Shown: positions 15,113-25,829, counted from the first letter of the stretch. The stretch is 64,000 nt of DNA from Rhodococcus sp. HNM0563 (GCF_012726195.1 NZ_JAASAF010000006.1:248001-312000); one strand, 5' to 3'. Program-made: numbers and translations. The notes: generated by a model not told the origin, from the sequence alone.

Positions 15113-16594
15113 ATGAATCCCGTCGTCGAGACCACACGTGGCCGGGTACGGGGAAGGGTCGTGGACGGCACTGCAGTGTTCAAAGGTATTCCGTATGCGG
15201 CCACGCCTTCCGGCGACCGCCGGTTCGCCGCGCCGGAACCTGCACCTCACTGGACCGACGTGCGAGACGCGACCGAATTCGGTCCGACCGCACCTCAACC
15301 GCCCTACGGACCACCGCTCGACAAGCTGCTCGAGGAGGTGATGATTCCGGGTGAGAACCCGCTGAACCTGAATGTGTGGACCCCCGACCTCGAGGCTTCG
15401 CTGCCGGTGCTCGTGTGGATCCACGGCGGCGCATTCGTCCACGGCAGCAGTGCGATACCGATCTACGACGGAGCGAACTTTGCACGCGACGGCGTGGTTT
15501 TCGTCAGTATCAACTACCGGCTCGGGGCCGAGGGCTTCGCGCTGGTGGACGATGCCCCGGCCAACCGGGGTCTGCTCGATCAACTGGCGGCGCTCGAATG
15601 GGTCCGGGACAACATCGCGAAGTTCGGCGGCAATCCCCATTCGGTGACGATTGTCGGTGAGTCGGCGGGTGGGATGAGCGTCGGGGCGCTGCTCGCGATG
15701 CCCGCGGCGCAAGGCCTGTTCCACAGGGCGATAGCCCAGAGCGGAGCGGGGCATTCGGCGCTGTCGGCCGACACTGCGCGCACGGTGTCGGGTGCGCTCG
15801 CCGAGGCTCTCGACATCGAACCCACTCGCGCGGGCTTCTCGGCTGTCGACCCCGACCGGCTCATCACGGCGCAGGAAGAGCTGACCATGCGTATCCGTGG
15901 CGACAAGGACGCCGCGAAATGGGGTGAGATACCCACTCATGCAATGGCATTCGAGCCGTATATCGACGGCACGGTGCTGCCGGAGCTGCCCATCGACCGT
16001 CTCGCTGCCGAGGCCCGCTCCGACGTCGATCTCCTGATCGGCCACAACGAGGACGAGATGACCTTGTTCTTCGTGCCCTCAGGAGTCGATTCGATGATCG
16101 ACGACAACAGTCTTCGCGTACTCGCGGCCCGGTACGGGCTCACCGAACCCGCCGCCCTCGATGCCTATCGGTCGGCCCGGCCGGACTCGACACCGGGGCA
16201 GGTGCTCATGCATGTGCTGCGTGACTGGATGTATCGGATTCCGGCCGTGCGCATCGCCGAGGCGCGTGCCGCGCATGACGTCGCCACCTACGTGTATCGG
16301 TTCGACTGGAAAACACCCGTACTCGATGGCCGGCTCGGTGCGACGCACGCGCTGGACATCGGCTTCGCGTTCGACAACCTCCATGTCCCGGGCAATAGCG
16401 CCCTGGCAGGGCCCACGCCTCCTCAGGGACTCGCGCAACGAATGCATCAGGCGTGGGTGACCTTCGTGACGACCGGTGCGCCCGGGTGGGCAGCGTATGG
16501 ACAGCAGCGTACCGAGATGGTCTTCGGTGAGATCTGCGAGACCGTCGACGATGCCGAGCCCGACCTGCGTCAGTTGTGGCACGGGCTCCGGTGA
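15113..16594 (+). CDS. Type B carboxylesterase
   Basis: This is a 493-residue alpha/beta hydrolase of the carboxylesterase type B/PnbA group. The oxyanion-hole motif HGGAFVHGSS is near 103, the nucleophile elbow GESAGG has its Ser near 183, the acidic residue lies in the NEDEMTLFF region, and the catalytic His is in THALDIGFAF near 412. Length is normal and there is no signal peptide, so it is cytoplasmic. The start ATG follows GAGGAGA. It lies 95 bases after the SARP gene; there is no clear link to the RiPP cluster, though an esterase could serve in self-resistance or ester hydrolysis (speculative). Confidence 0.9.
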   Translation: MNPVVETTRGRVRGRVVDGTAVFKGIPYAATPSGDRRFAAPEPAPHWTDVRDATEFGPTAPQPPYGPPLDKLLEEVMIPGENPLNLNVWTPDLEASLPVLVWIHGGAFVHGSSAIPIYDGANFARDGVVFVSINYRLGAEGFALVDDAPANRGLLDQLAALEWVRDNIAKFGGNPHSVTIVGESAGGMSVGALLAMPAAQGLFHRAIAQSGAGHSALSADTARTVSGALAEALDIEPTRAGFSAVDPDRLITAQEELTMRIRGDKDAAKWGEIPTHAMAFEPYIDGTVLPELPIDRLAAEARSDVDLLIGHNEDEMTLFFVPSGVDSMIDDNSLRVLAARYGLTEPAALDAYRSARPDSTPGQVLMHVLRDWMYRIPAVRIAEARAAHDVATYVYRFDWKTPVLDGRLGATHALDIGFAFDNLHVPGNSALAGPTPPQGLAQRMHQAWVTFVTTGAPGWAAYGQQRTEMVFGEICETVDDAEPDLRQLWHGLR

Positions 16595-16598
16595 CGAC

Positions 16599-16623
16599 GT
16601 TTGTTCCTCGAGCCGGAGGGTAG
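16599..16623 (+). promoter_or_regulatory. SigF/SigB-type promoter for the catalase
   Basis: GTTT (16599-16602), 15 bases, GGGTAG (16618-16623). It lies about 50 bases before the catalase start, in the gap after the esterase, and is consistent with general-stress control of a KatE-type catalase. Confidence 0.6.
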
Positions 16624-16674
16624 TCCGCAGGGTAGTCGTATACAGCCCAGCTCCTCTTGGGTCGGAGTAACCAC

Positions 16675-18794
<2,120 letters not shown>

Positions 18795-18812
18795 CAGACC
18801 TCACCGGAACCT

Positions 18813-18835
18813 GGGGTTTCAAGTTCGGGAACCCC
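18813..18835 (+). terminator. Terminator after the catalase
   Basis: GGGGTT (18813-18818) and AACCCC (18830-18835) form a short stem with an AT-rich run (AAGTTATTCTTTC) just after it, 18 bases past the catalase stop. Confidence 0.5.
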
Positions 18836-18945
18836 AAGTTATTCTTTCGTTACCTCTGGTCGCAGCTGATATTCTCGCTGCGGCCAGTTGTTATTTGCGG
18901 GCTCTTCATCTTCGTGGTCGCGGCGGACCCGATCGGCCGATCCTG

Positions 18946-18969
18946 CACCCCGTTTGGCACCCCGTTTGG
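18946..18969 (+). repeat. Tandem 12-bp repeat
   Basis: CACCCCGTTTGG occurs twice head to tail (18946-18957, 18958-18969). The second copy supplies the GTTT -35 of the promoter that follows, and the first would give a -35 only at a much longer spacing. Confidence 0.7.
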
Positions 18970-18989
18970 CGCCACCGTCGAGTGGGTAT
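18964..18989 (+). promoter_or_regulatory. SigF/SigB-type promoter for the DUF4383 gene
   Basis: GTTT (18964-18967), 16 bases, GGGTAT (18984-18989), 43 bases before the ATG at 19033. It is the closest match in the window to the actinobacterial general-stress consensus. Confidence 0.65.
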
Positions 18990-19032
18990 CTCCGTTTTCC
19001 CGACCGTTTCAGTGCACGATACCGAGGCAGCG

Positions 19033-19527
19033 ATGAGTGTCGACGATCCGATTTTCGCGTCTCGGCGCCGAGTGCAGGGCTACGCGCTCGTCGTCGCCTT
19101 CGTCTTCCTGATCATCGGCGTCCTCGGCTTCGTCCCCGGCCTGACGTCCAACTACGGCACGATCCTGCACGTGGGAGCCGATTCGCAGGCGCATCTGCTC
19201 GGCTTCTTCCAGGTGTCGGTAGTGCACAATGTCGTGCACCTGACCTTCGGCGGAGCCGGTGTGCTCGCTGCGCGCCGCTTGGTCTGGTCGCGCATTTATC
19301 TTGTAGCCGGCGGCTGTATCTACGTGGCGTTGGCGGTGTACGGGATGCTCATCGATCACCACAGTGTCGCCAACGTACTCCCGGTCAACAACGCCGACAA
19401 TTGGCTCCATATCGCACTCGGTGCGGTGATGGTGTTGCTCGCCGTCGACCCTCGGGGCAGTCAGCGCCCCTTGTTACCCGGGAAGCGTCTGCCGCGCAGG
19501 AAACGACTCCGCCCTCGACGCGGGTGA
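19033..19527 (+). CDS. DUF4383 membrane protein
   Basis: This is a 164-residue protein with four membrane helices, including ALVVAFVFLIIGVLGFVPG and a last helix near residues 118-138. The segment LLGFFQVSVVHNVVHLTFGGAG carries the conserved H-N-x-x-H and F-x-V pattern of the DUF4383 family, and the C-terminal tail is strongly basic. Role unknown; family members are small actinobacterial membrane proteins. A SigF/SigB-type promoter precedes it, placing it in the same predicted stress group as the catalase. An upstream in-frame extension exists but lies across that promoter. Confidence 0.8.
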   Translation: MSVDDPIFASRRRVQGYALVVAFVFLIIGVLGFVPGLTSNYGTILHVGADSQAHLLGFFQVSVVHNVVHLTFGGAGVLAARRLVWSRIYLVAGGCIYVALAVYGMLIDHHSVANVLPVNNADNWLHIALGAVMVLLAVDPRGSQRPLLPGKRLPRRKRLRPRRG

Positions 19528-19540
19528 CGGGGGCGCGCTT

Positions 19541-20356
19541 CTACATCTTGGCGTAGCGGGCCATCGCAAAGCAGTACAGACCGTAGATCGCCACACCGGC
19601 CCCTGCGCAAGTGAGCAGCACCGCGCCGAACGGCTGCGCCCCCAGCGTCTTCAATGCTCCATCCAGTCCGGTCGCCTGGCTGGGGTCGCTCCGCACCGTG
19701 GCGATGACCACGAGGATTCCCACTCCGACGATCGTGATCCCTTTCGCGACGTAACCCACCACGGCGAGGGGCTCGATCCACCTGCCCGCCCCGGTCCGGT
19801 CATAGGTAGTCAGGTCGTCGCGGAATCCCCGTGTGACGCCCTTGTACACGTGATAACCCCCGACACCCAAGAGGATCAGCGCAGCGACGATCAACAGCGC
19901 TTTGCCCGGCAACGATTGCATCAGCCGGGCACTGAGCGCGGCATTCTGCTCGCCGCTGGACTTTCCGGATCCCAGCGCGAAACCAATTGTCGAGTAAGAT
20001 AATCCAACGTACACGGCGGCGATTCCCATGGCTTTGACGCGGTCCAGCGGTGAGTTCGACCTCGCGTGTTCACTCTGCCCGCCCCACACCGCCTCGACCA
20101 CCCGCCACAGTGCCATCGCGACGAATCCCACCGAAAGAACCCATAGCGCGATGCGACCTCCGGGTTTGTCGGCCAGTGTGGCCAGCGCGCCCGACTGATC
20201 GATGTTCTCCCTCGAACCGAAAGCGACCGCGACGGCGAGCATGCCGATCAGCAGATGGAGTACTCCACTGACGACATGGCCGAATCGTGCGCCGCGTTCG
20301 AATCCTCGGCTGCGTGCGGCTCTTCGGGCACCACGGCCGACTTCGCCTGTCCTCAT
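19541..20356 (-). CDS. DUF1206 membrane protein
   Basis: This is a 271-residue protein from MRTGEVGRGARR, preceded by an intergenic segment with a stress-type promoter; the longer frame would cross it. It contains three repeats of a two-helix unit (FGHVVSGVLHLLIGML..., VYVGLSYSTIGFALG..., VGYVAKGITIVGVGIL...), the layout of DUF1206, where each unit has a (Y/F)-x-x-x-G motif. It is predicted to be an integral membrane protein of unknown function. It ends convergently with the DUF4383 gene and is divergent from the DUF4235 gene. The exact start is uncertain; an ATG 13 codons upstream is possible. Confidence 0.8.
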   Translation of the reverse strand: MRTGEVGRGARRAARSRGFERGARFGHVVSGVLHLLIGMLAVAVAFGSRENIDQSGALATLADKPGGRIALWVLSVGFVAMALWRVVEAVWGGQSEHARSNSPLDRVKAMGIAAVYVGLSYSTIGFALGSGKSSGEQNAALSARLMQSLPGKALLIVAALILLGVGGYHVYKGVTRGFRDDLTTYDRTGAGRWIEPLAVVGYVAKGITIVGVGILVVIATVRSDPSQATGLDGALKTLGAQPFGAVLLTCAGAGVAIYGLYCFAMARYAKM

Positions 20357-20422
20357 TTTGTTCCCACGTCCGTGACCTCCGCCTACGAGTCGCATTTGCC
20401 CCGTATCGAGGCCAGGGCAGGA

Positions 20423-20448
20423 GTACCCGGAGAGGCCTCGTCGGAAAC
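20423..20448 (-). promoter_or_regulatory. SigF/SigB-type promoter, leftward (DUF1206 gene)
   Basis: On the minus strand GTTT (20448-20445), 16 bases, then GGGTAC (20428-20423). It lies back to back with the rightward promoter at 20465-20490, so one stress signal could drive both divergent genes. Confidence 0.6.
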
Positions 20449-20464
20449 CCCCGATCAATGGCCT

Positions 20465-20490
20465 GTTTGCGGGGGAGACGCGGCGGGTAA
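20465..20490 (+). promoter_or_regulatory. SigF/SigB-type promoter, rightward (DUF4235 gene)
   Basis: GTTT (20465-20468), 16 bases, GGGTAA (20485-20490), 54 bases before the ATG at 20545. Confidence 0.6.
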
Positions 20491-20544
20491 TTCGGACGGA
20501 GATGGCGGCACCGGCCGGTGCCGCAATGGAGGAGGAAGCAACCC

Positions 20545-20811
20545 ATGGCCGACGCACGCGTGATCTTCTACAAACCACTCGCCCTTGCAGCAAGCGTCGG
20601 TGGAGGCCTGCTCGCCGGTGCGGTCTTCAATCAGGTATGGAAGCGGATCGGTAGTGGTGAGAAGCCCGAACCGCAGGACTTGTCGCAGAAGACCCGCGAC
20701 GTGCTCGTTGCGGCGGCAGTCCAGGGGCTGATCTTCGGCATTGTGAAGGCAGGCGTGGACCGGGCTACCGCGAGCGGCTTCAAGAAGGTGACGCACGTGT
20801 CGCCGGAATAA
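20545..20811 (+). CDS. DUF4235 small membrane protein
   Basis: This is an 88-residue protein starting after GGAGGAGG. It has one hydrophobic helix near the N-terminus (LALAASVGGGLLAGAVFNQVW) and a second weaker one (VAAAVQGLIFGIVKAGVDR), joined by a charged linker KPEPQDLSQKTRD. This is the DUF4235 pattern (K-P-L-x3-G, then F-x2-W, then A-x2-G-x3-G). It is probably a general-stress membrane protein given its promoter and the DUF1206 gene transcribed away from the same gap. Function unknown. Confidence 0.8.
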   Translation: MADARVIFYKPLALAASVGGGLLAGAVFNQVWKRIGSGEKPEPQDLSQKTRDVLVAAAVQGLIFGIVKAGVDRATASGFKKVTHVSPE

Positions 20812-20854
20812 CCTACTTCTCCCCCTTCGCCCGAGGGCGACGCGGCGACGAGTC

Positions 20855-21145
20855 TCAGGTCTCGGTGAGGATGCGCCGAACCCTCGGGTCTTCGGCGAGT
20901 TCCGCCCTGACGTTCCGAGCCCTCTCATTCGCGTCCGAATAGGCAGACGCGTGCGCGCTCGCGATGTGGTCGGAGAGAGCACGAGGCGACAGGTCGTACG
21001 CGTGGGGAGGGATCTCCAGACCCAGAATCCGGCCCGTGGGGGACACGGTCATCTGGATCCCGTGCGACGTTCCGTTGCCTCTGATCACGTCGATCTCGTT
21101 CTGGATCCTGCGGACCTTCGACGAGAACTCTTCGGTTCGGGTCAC
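20855..21145 (-). CDS. YbaB/EbfC-like protein of a T7SS-associated operon
   Basis: This 96-residue protein is read from the GTG at 21145, which has AAGGAG 8 bases upstream. The N-terminal helix FSSKVRRIQNEIDVI and strand MTVSPTGRILGLEI, then a long charged C-terminal helix, match the YbaB/EbfC fold. Actinobacteria carry many such small copies next to WXG100 genes, distinct from the housekeeping nucleoid protein beside recR. It is the last gene of a four-gene leftward unit. DNA binding is possible, but its role in secretion is unknown. Confidence 0.75.
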   Translation of the reverse strand: MTRTEEFSSKVRRIQNEIDVIRGNGTSHGIQMTVSPTGRILGLEIPPHAYDLSPRALSDHIASAHASAYSDANERARNVRAELAEDPRVRRILTET

Positions 21146-21161
21146 GACGTTCTCCTTTGTG

Positions 21162-21971
21162 TCACCAGCCGGGGTAGGCGGGCAGGGTTCTGGGTGGGAT
21201 GGGGGAGCGGATGGTTTCGGAACCCTCGGCCGGGACGTCGGGTTCGATGCTGCGTCCCCAGTCTTGGCAGCGGTGCATTGTTTCGCCGAGGTCGGCGCCG
21301 AAGGTGATGGTGTAGCCGGTATCGGAGAAGAGGTCTTCGGTGGGTGCGGACCATTGGTTTTCGGATACCGGCATATCCTGCAATGCAGGATATGGATCTG
21401 TTCGATCGATGGGGGGCCATCGTGGTTCGAGTTCGAGCTGTGGGTGCTCTGCACTGTCGACGATGCGAGTGAACTGAACGTAGCTCTCTCGGCCTGAGAG
21501 CGTGGTGATCCGATATTCACCGTCGTCCCAACGAATTCCGAGATGAGACGGTTGTGTGCACACTGTGGCGTCGAACCCGGTTTCGGTCTCGGTAACTTGG
21601 AGGATGTGGGCGCGTGCGGTACCAGCGAGAGCGTGATAGGGACGTGCGTCGATGCGGCTCGCGTACTCATAGCTGAGAACGTCGGCAAAACCTGGGTAGG
21701 TGACATCGAGTCCGCCGTAATGCGCGATGGTCTTCGCTTCTTCTGCTGCGCGGATGAGTCGGCCGCGCCCGTCGAACAGATCGATCTCAGGTTCTGCGGA
21801 CCACACGTAGGTGGCGTTGAGAACTTGCGTGGGAGGCTGATACTCGCGAGGGATCGTCGGCTCGGGTTCGGTCGTCGGTTGCTCCTGTGTGTCCTGCGAG
21901 CAGGAGGAAAACACAAGAATACTCACCGCAATCCAAGAAGCTCGAAGGATCGATCTGTAAGTGGATTTCAC
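21162..21971 (-). CDS. Putative lipoprotein
   Basis: This is a 269-residue protein whose GTG start overlaps the stop of the preceding gene (GTGA). The first 24 residues form a short signal peptide (basic VKSTYR, hydrophobic SWIAVSILVF) ending SSC, an imperfect lipobox with Phe instead of Leu at -3. The mature part begins with a Ser/Thr/Pro/Glu-rich linker and contains two later Cys. It has no known domain. The codon use is slightly less GC-rich than in neighbouring genes. Its position between a large WXG-like protein and YbaB suggests an envelope partner of the same secretion unit. Confidence 0.6.
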   Translation of the reverse strand: MKSTYRSILRASWIAVSILVFSSCSQDTQEQPTTEPEPTIPREYQPPTQVLNATYVWSAEPEIDLFDGRGRLIRAAEEAKTIAHYGGLDVTYPGFADVLSYEYASRIDARPYHALAGTARAHILQVTETETGFDATVCTQPSHLGIRWDDGEYRITTLSGRESYVQFTRIVDSAEHPQLELEPRWPPIDRTDPYPALQDMPVSENQWSAPTEDLFSDTGYTITFGADLGETMHRCQDWGRSIEPDVPAEGSETIRSPIPPRTLPAYPGW

Positions 21972-24334
21972 TGTGAGTAGTCCCAACGCTCGCCACCGGA
22001 CGGGACTACGTCGCCCAGTAATACCTCGCGGAAGCCGGACGAACCATCTCTTCGATCTGCGTAGACGATGTCGAGGAGGTCTTGTTGGCCTGCTGCAGAT
22101 ACGCCCAGGTAGTACGCCTGGACATCCTTTGGGACACCGGCGTTGGCCAGGAGGTCGGGTACTTGGTCGGTCAACGCATTTCCAGCAAAGGCATTTTGTT
22201 GTTTGAGGCCACCGCTGTCTATCCAATCTGCGGGCAGAGTGTTCCTGTCTACTGTTCCTGATTCAATGAGCGCGCTGAACATGTTGTAATTTGTGGTGCT
22301 TCGCGCGCTTGTCTCCGTCAGATACATCGAGGTATCCAGACCCTCTATTCCTGATGCGTGACCCACGTATCGTCCTTCAGCATTGATGATTTCGGAGTCC
22401 AGGAGGACCCCGGTCGAATAAGCCATCGGCCCGACCACCATCCCGCCCGGAAGCGCTGTCAGAGCGCCGGTGACAAGCGTCTGCGCCACCGCATACGCGT
22501 CCGAACGGTACTGGTTTCGGGTGTCGATCGCAGCCTGCTCGATGGCTCTCTCGTTCTCGTACGCACTGCTCAATCCCACCTCTACGAGACTCTGCAACCG
22601 GCCCGAATACGTTCCGTAGCTGTACTTCCCCTCACCACCCACCTGATCCAGCGCAAACCGTCGATCGAAGTCGGTGGCCTGCGCGAGTGCTGCGCCGTTG
22701 ACGAGCGCACCGGCTGCGGGGTCGGTGTCGAGGAGGGTGAACACCCGGGTTGCGGGGACAGGGCCGAGGTCGCCGAAGCCGTGGGTGGGTGTGGCGTCCT
22801 CGTCGGCTCCGACCATGTCGGACACATACGGTGCCAGTGCTTCCGAGAAGGACTGTACTGCAAGGGGGTTGACCTCTCCGATCGTGCGGTCGGAAAGAAG
22901 TCCATCCGCCCCGGGCATGTGGAGGAAGCGATCGAAGTTGTTGCTGCCGTCCCATCCCGATTCGGGTGACGACAGCGACTCGGCCAGACCGAAGGCCGCC
23001 TGCCCTGCCCGCTCTGCCCGGGCGACGTCGACGGGATCGGTCGGGTCGGGCGGGATTGCGTCGGCGGCGATCCAGTCGGTGAGACCGGCAAGGGTGGCGC
23101 CGTCGTCCTCCCACTCGCGGGTGAGCAGGGGCACGAGTACTTCGTCGCGGTCGAATTGTGCCGGGGAACCGTCGACATCGGTACCCGACAACAGGTGGTA
23201 CGACGCATCAGGATTGCGCGTACCGATGTCGAGGAACGTCCGCGCGGTCTTGTCGTAATAGGAAGGATCGGGTGTGGGAACCACGTGCGGGTCGGCATAG
23301 GTAGGCACACCCGCCATGTATCCCGCGACCCGATTCAGCTCGACCCCCATCTGGGCGCCGGGCCGATACTCGGGATTTGCTTCGCCGAGCATCGTCCCGA
23401 GTGCGTCGAGACGGTCCAACCGGATAGCGGAACCCGGTTCACGTGGCCCGGGTTCGTAGCCGTAATGGAGGGTGTCGCGGATGTCCTGTGGCACCCGGCC
23501 CCAACCGCCACCGTAGTCGGGGTTCGACAATGTGAGCAGACCGTTGCCCACCGCATCGGCCCACCCTGCCGCACCGGGATCGCCGTCGGCCTCCCATTGC
23601 TTGAAGGTCGCGAAGAGTTCTGTCAGCTCGTCCTGGCCGAGCCCGTTGTAGAAGGCATCGAGGTATTCGATGCTCACGCCACTGTCGGAGGACAGTGCCC
23701 GTCCGATGCGTTCGAGGTCGGAGTCGCGGGCACGGCCGGACCTGACGAGTTCGGCGTCTTCGTGGCCGTCCGGTCCACCCAACGTCCACAGTCCCTGGGT
23801 GCGGAAGTCTCCTCCGAACGTCGACAGCCGGATGGTGATCTGGTCGATCGTGTCGGCGGCATCGCGGTCGAGTTGGTCGAAGGAGCTCAGTGCAGATTTC
23901 AATTGCGCTTCGAACGTGAGGGCTTCGTCGTCGAGGCATGCCTGCCCGACGACGTCGGCGCGGGCATCGCCCGTGTCGCACCGGGGTGGGACGACAGTGC
24001 CGTCGTCGTGGACGGTGAAGCCTGCAGCGGTTGCATTGTCTGCGGTGCGGACGACGGTGTCGCGCGCGGGAATCAGTGCCGCCGATGCGGTACGAAGGGC
24101 ATCGACCTGCTCGGCCACCGCGTTGGCAATGCCACGGCCGGCGACGCGATCGCTCCACGCTCGCGCGGCTGCGGCTACGGCAGCGTCGCCGTGCCAGGTG
24201 CTGAATGCGTGGTCGACGTGACGATCGACCTGATCGGTTGCTTTACCGAATGCGATGTTCGCGGTCTCGGTGGCGTCGGCTGCAGTTGTGAGCGAAGCGG
24301 GGTCGAGCGCGCGGATCTGTGAGAGTGTCGACAC
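21968..24334 (-). CDS. Large WXG100/EspK-like protein, candidate type VII secretion substrate
   Basis: This is a 788-residue acidic protein, read from a GTG directly abutting the stop of the EspC-like gene. The first 100 residues are a helical hairpin with FSTWHGDAA at the turn, the W-x-G pattern of WXG100/LXG modules. Long helical parts follow, with GGGWGRVPQDIRDTLHYG in the middle, and the segment ALTALPGGMVVGPMAYSTG near residue 650 looks membrane-active. No signal peptide is present. Rhodococcal and mycobacterial relatives occur as hypothetical T7SS-linked proteins. It could be an effector with an unrecognised C-terminal activity, or a structural secreted factor. Confidence 0.55.
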   Translation of the reverse strand: MSTLSQIRALDPASLTTAADATETANIAFGKATDQVDRHVDHAFSTWHGDAAVAAAARAWSDRVAGRGIANAVAEQVDALRTASAALIPARDTVVRTADNATAAGFTVHDDGTVVPPRCDTGDARADVVGQACLDDEALTFEAQLKSALSSFDQLDRDAADTIDQITIRLSTFGGDFRTQGLWTLGGPDGHEDAELVRSGRARDSDLERIGRALSSDSGVSIEYLDAFYNGLGQDELTELFATFKQWEADGDPGAAGWADAVGNGLLTLSNPDYGGGWGRVPQDIRDTLHYGYEPGPREPGSAIRLDRLDALGTMLGEANPEYRPGAQMGVELNRVAGYMAGVPTYADPHVVPTPDPSYYDKTARTFLDIGTRNPDASYHLLSGTDVDGSPAQFDRDEVLVPLLTREWEDDGATLAGLTDWIAADAIPPDPTDPVDVARAERAGQAAFGLAESLSSPESGWDGSNNFDRFLHMPGADGLLSDRTIGEVNPLAVQSFSEALAPYVSDMVGADEDATPTHGFGDLGPVPATRVFTLLDTDPAAGALVNGAALAQATDFDRRFALDQVGGEGKYSYGTYSGRLQSLVEVGLSSAYENERAIEQAAIDTRNQYRSDAYAVAQTLVTGALTALPGGMVVGPMAYSTGVLLDSEIINAEGRYVGHASGIEGLDTSMYLTETSARSTTNYNMFSALIESGTVDRNTLPADWIDSGGLKQQNAFAGNALTDQVPDLLANAGVPKDVQAYYLGVSAAGQQDLLDIVYADRRDGSSGFREVLLGDVVPSGGERWDYSQ

Positions 24335-24652
24335 CTACGACACGGTGCTTTCGAAGCTACTTCCTACCGCCTCGACCTGCCGTCTGAATTCGTCCTCGGT
24401 GATCTCGTAGTTCGTCGCTCCGGCGGATGTTGCTTCGGCCATGCGATGCAGGCAGACGGACATGGCGTGGTACGCGGTGCGCAGTGGAGCTTCGGCGCGC
24501 GTGAGCGCGCTACCGACCGCCGAGGGCGTCATCGCTCCGGCCGCCCCCGCGAGGGGAGTTTCCGGCTTCAGCTCGCCGATGGTGTCGGCCTCCGCGGTCA
24601 AGGCCGCCGCAAAGGCTCTCAGCGCGTCGATGTCGACTTGCAACGATGTCAT
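24335..24652 (-). CDS. EspC-like T7SS-associated small protein
   Basis: This is a 105-residue helical protein read from MTSLQVDIDALRAF. The pattern V-D-x2-A-L-R-A-F-A-A-A-L, a central Ala/Gly-rich turn (PLAGAAGAM) and a second long helix fit the EspC/DUF2580 group of ESX-1-associated proteins, which resemble WXG100 partners. Start and stop place it as first gene of the unit, with no gap to the next. It is probably co-secreted with, or a chaperone of, the 788-residue protein. No ESX core genes (EccC, EccD, MycP) are in the window, so the machinery must lie elsewhere. Confidence 0.7.
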   Translation of the reverse strand: MTSLQVDIDALRAFAAALTAEADTIGELKPETPLAGAAGAMTPSAVGSALTRAEAPLRTAYHAMSVCLHRMAEATSAGATNYEITEDEFRRQVEAVGSSFESTVS

Positions 24653-24730
24653 CCGTAACCACAACTCCTGATCTCGAGGCCGTCCCACCAGGGTTGGACG
24701 CAGCAGCCGACCAATCGGTTCCACCGAATC

Positions 24731-25762
24731 TCAGGCGAAGCGGATGACCGTCCCCATCACGGTGTTGCGCACGCCGGTGAGCCGGGTCGCCGTTGCTACT
24801 CGCGCGACCATCCGGGACGCACGTACCAGCAGTTGGGTGCGACGGCGTCGTGCCCGGTCGTAGAGGCCGAGGGCATCGACGACCGGATGTTCGGTCAACA
24901 GGGACCCAAGTGTCGCGCCATCGACCATCGCTTCGCATGCGCCTCTGCCGAGATTGGGGGTCATCGCGTGTGCTGCGTCGCCGATCAGTGCGGTGTTGCC
25001 GCGTACGTAGGACGGCAGAGCCGGTGACTCGTACAGATCGTGGTGCAGGACCGTTGCGGGGTCGATTCGGTCGAGGACGTCGCGCACTGCGGGATGCCAG
25101 TTCCCGAAGCGTGCACGGAGTTCGTCGACCGTGCCCGCTCCAGCCGCAGGTGCGCGCACGGCCGCGAACCAGTTGGTGAGGTCGCCGTCGCGCGGGGTGA
25201 TCCCGAACAGTGCGCCCGGCCCCCATGTCTCGCTCATCGCCGTGGTGGCTCCGGGTACCCAACCGCGCCAGGCCGCGTAGCCGGAGTGGGCAGGACGATA
25301 CGACGGCCCGAAGAGTTGTTCACGTACTGCACTGCCGAGGCCGTCGGCGCCCACCACCACGTCGTATCCCCTGAGGTCGGCGAGTGGAGGGGCGGTGGAA
25401 CCGAACTTGACGGTGCCGGTGGGGAGGGCCCCGAGGAGGAGGCCGAGCAGGGCGGGACGAGACAGCAGGATCGCCGGCGTACGGATGTCGCTGAAGCGTC
25501 CGAGGACCTTTCCGTCCCATCTCATGAGCGCGCCGGATTCTTGCAGCACGCCGAGGCGCTGTGCCTGCCCGCCCACGCCTGCGAGTTCGAGTGCCCGGGC
25601 GGCTTCGGGCCACAGTCCAAGTGCGGTTCCGGTGCCGGGTGGCGACGCTGCGCGTTCGAAGACGTCCACCTGCCAACCGCGGGCGATCAGGGTGTTTGCG
25701 GCGGTAAGTCCGCCGATGCCTCCACCGAGTACGGCGGCCTTTCCTGTGAATGTCGTGGTCAT
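24731..25762 (-). CDS. FAD-dependent monooxygenase
   Basis: This is a 343-residue flavoprotein of the p-hydroxybenzoate hydroxylase (group A) fold. The dinucleotide motif GGGIGGL is at 13-19, the central VVVGADGLGSAVR (DG fingerprint) near 139, and the second FAD motif LIGDAAHAMTPNLGRGACEA near 257. It would hydroxylate an aromatic or other small molecule with NAD(P)H and O2; the substrate is unknown. It is transcribed away from a TetR gene across a 67-base gap that holds a perfect palindrome, so its expression is probably controlled by that repressor and induced by its ligand. Confidence 0.9.
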   Translation of the reverse strand: MTTTFTGKAAVLGGGIGGLTAANTLIARGWQVDVFERAASPPGTGTALGLWPEAARALELAGVGGQAQRLGVLQESGALMRWDGKVLGRFSDIRTPAILLSRPALLGLLLGALPTGTVKFGSTAPPLADLRGYDVVVGADGLGSAVREQLFGPSYRPAHSGYAAWRGWVPGATTAMSETWGPGALFGITPRDGDLTNWFAAVRAPAAGAGTVDELRARFGNWHPAVRDVLDRIDPATVLHHDLYESPALPSYVRGNTALIGDAAHAMTPNLGRGACEAMVDGATLGSLLTEHPVVDALGLYDRARRRRTQLLVRASRMVARVATATRLTGVRNTVMGTVIRFA

Positions 25763-25773
25763 GCACGCAACCT

Positions 25774-25811
25774 ACTACGCCTGTAGTGAGTTGTCACTAC
25801 AGGCGTAGTAA
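25774..25811. promoter_or_regulatory. Perfect palindromic operator shared by divergent genes
   Basis: TACTACGCCTGTAGTG (25774-25789) and CACTACAGGCGTAGTA (25796-25811) are exact 16-bp inverted copies around 6 bases. Each arm itself contains TACTACxxxxGTAGT. It lies between the monooxygenase and TetR starts and would let one repressor silence both. Confidence 0.9.
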
Positions 25812-25829
25812 TCGTCGTAGGATCGGGAT

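Noticed and set aside
16657-16674. ATG at 16657 as catalase start
   Set aside because: No ribosome site; GGAG at 16663-16666 serves the ATG at 16675.
18946-18969. Tandem CACCCCGTTTGG as a protein-binding iteron
   Set aside because: Only two copies, and the second is explained as part of a SigF/SigB-type promoter.
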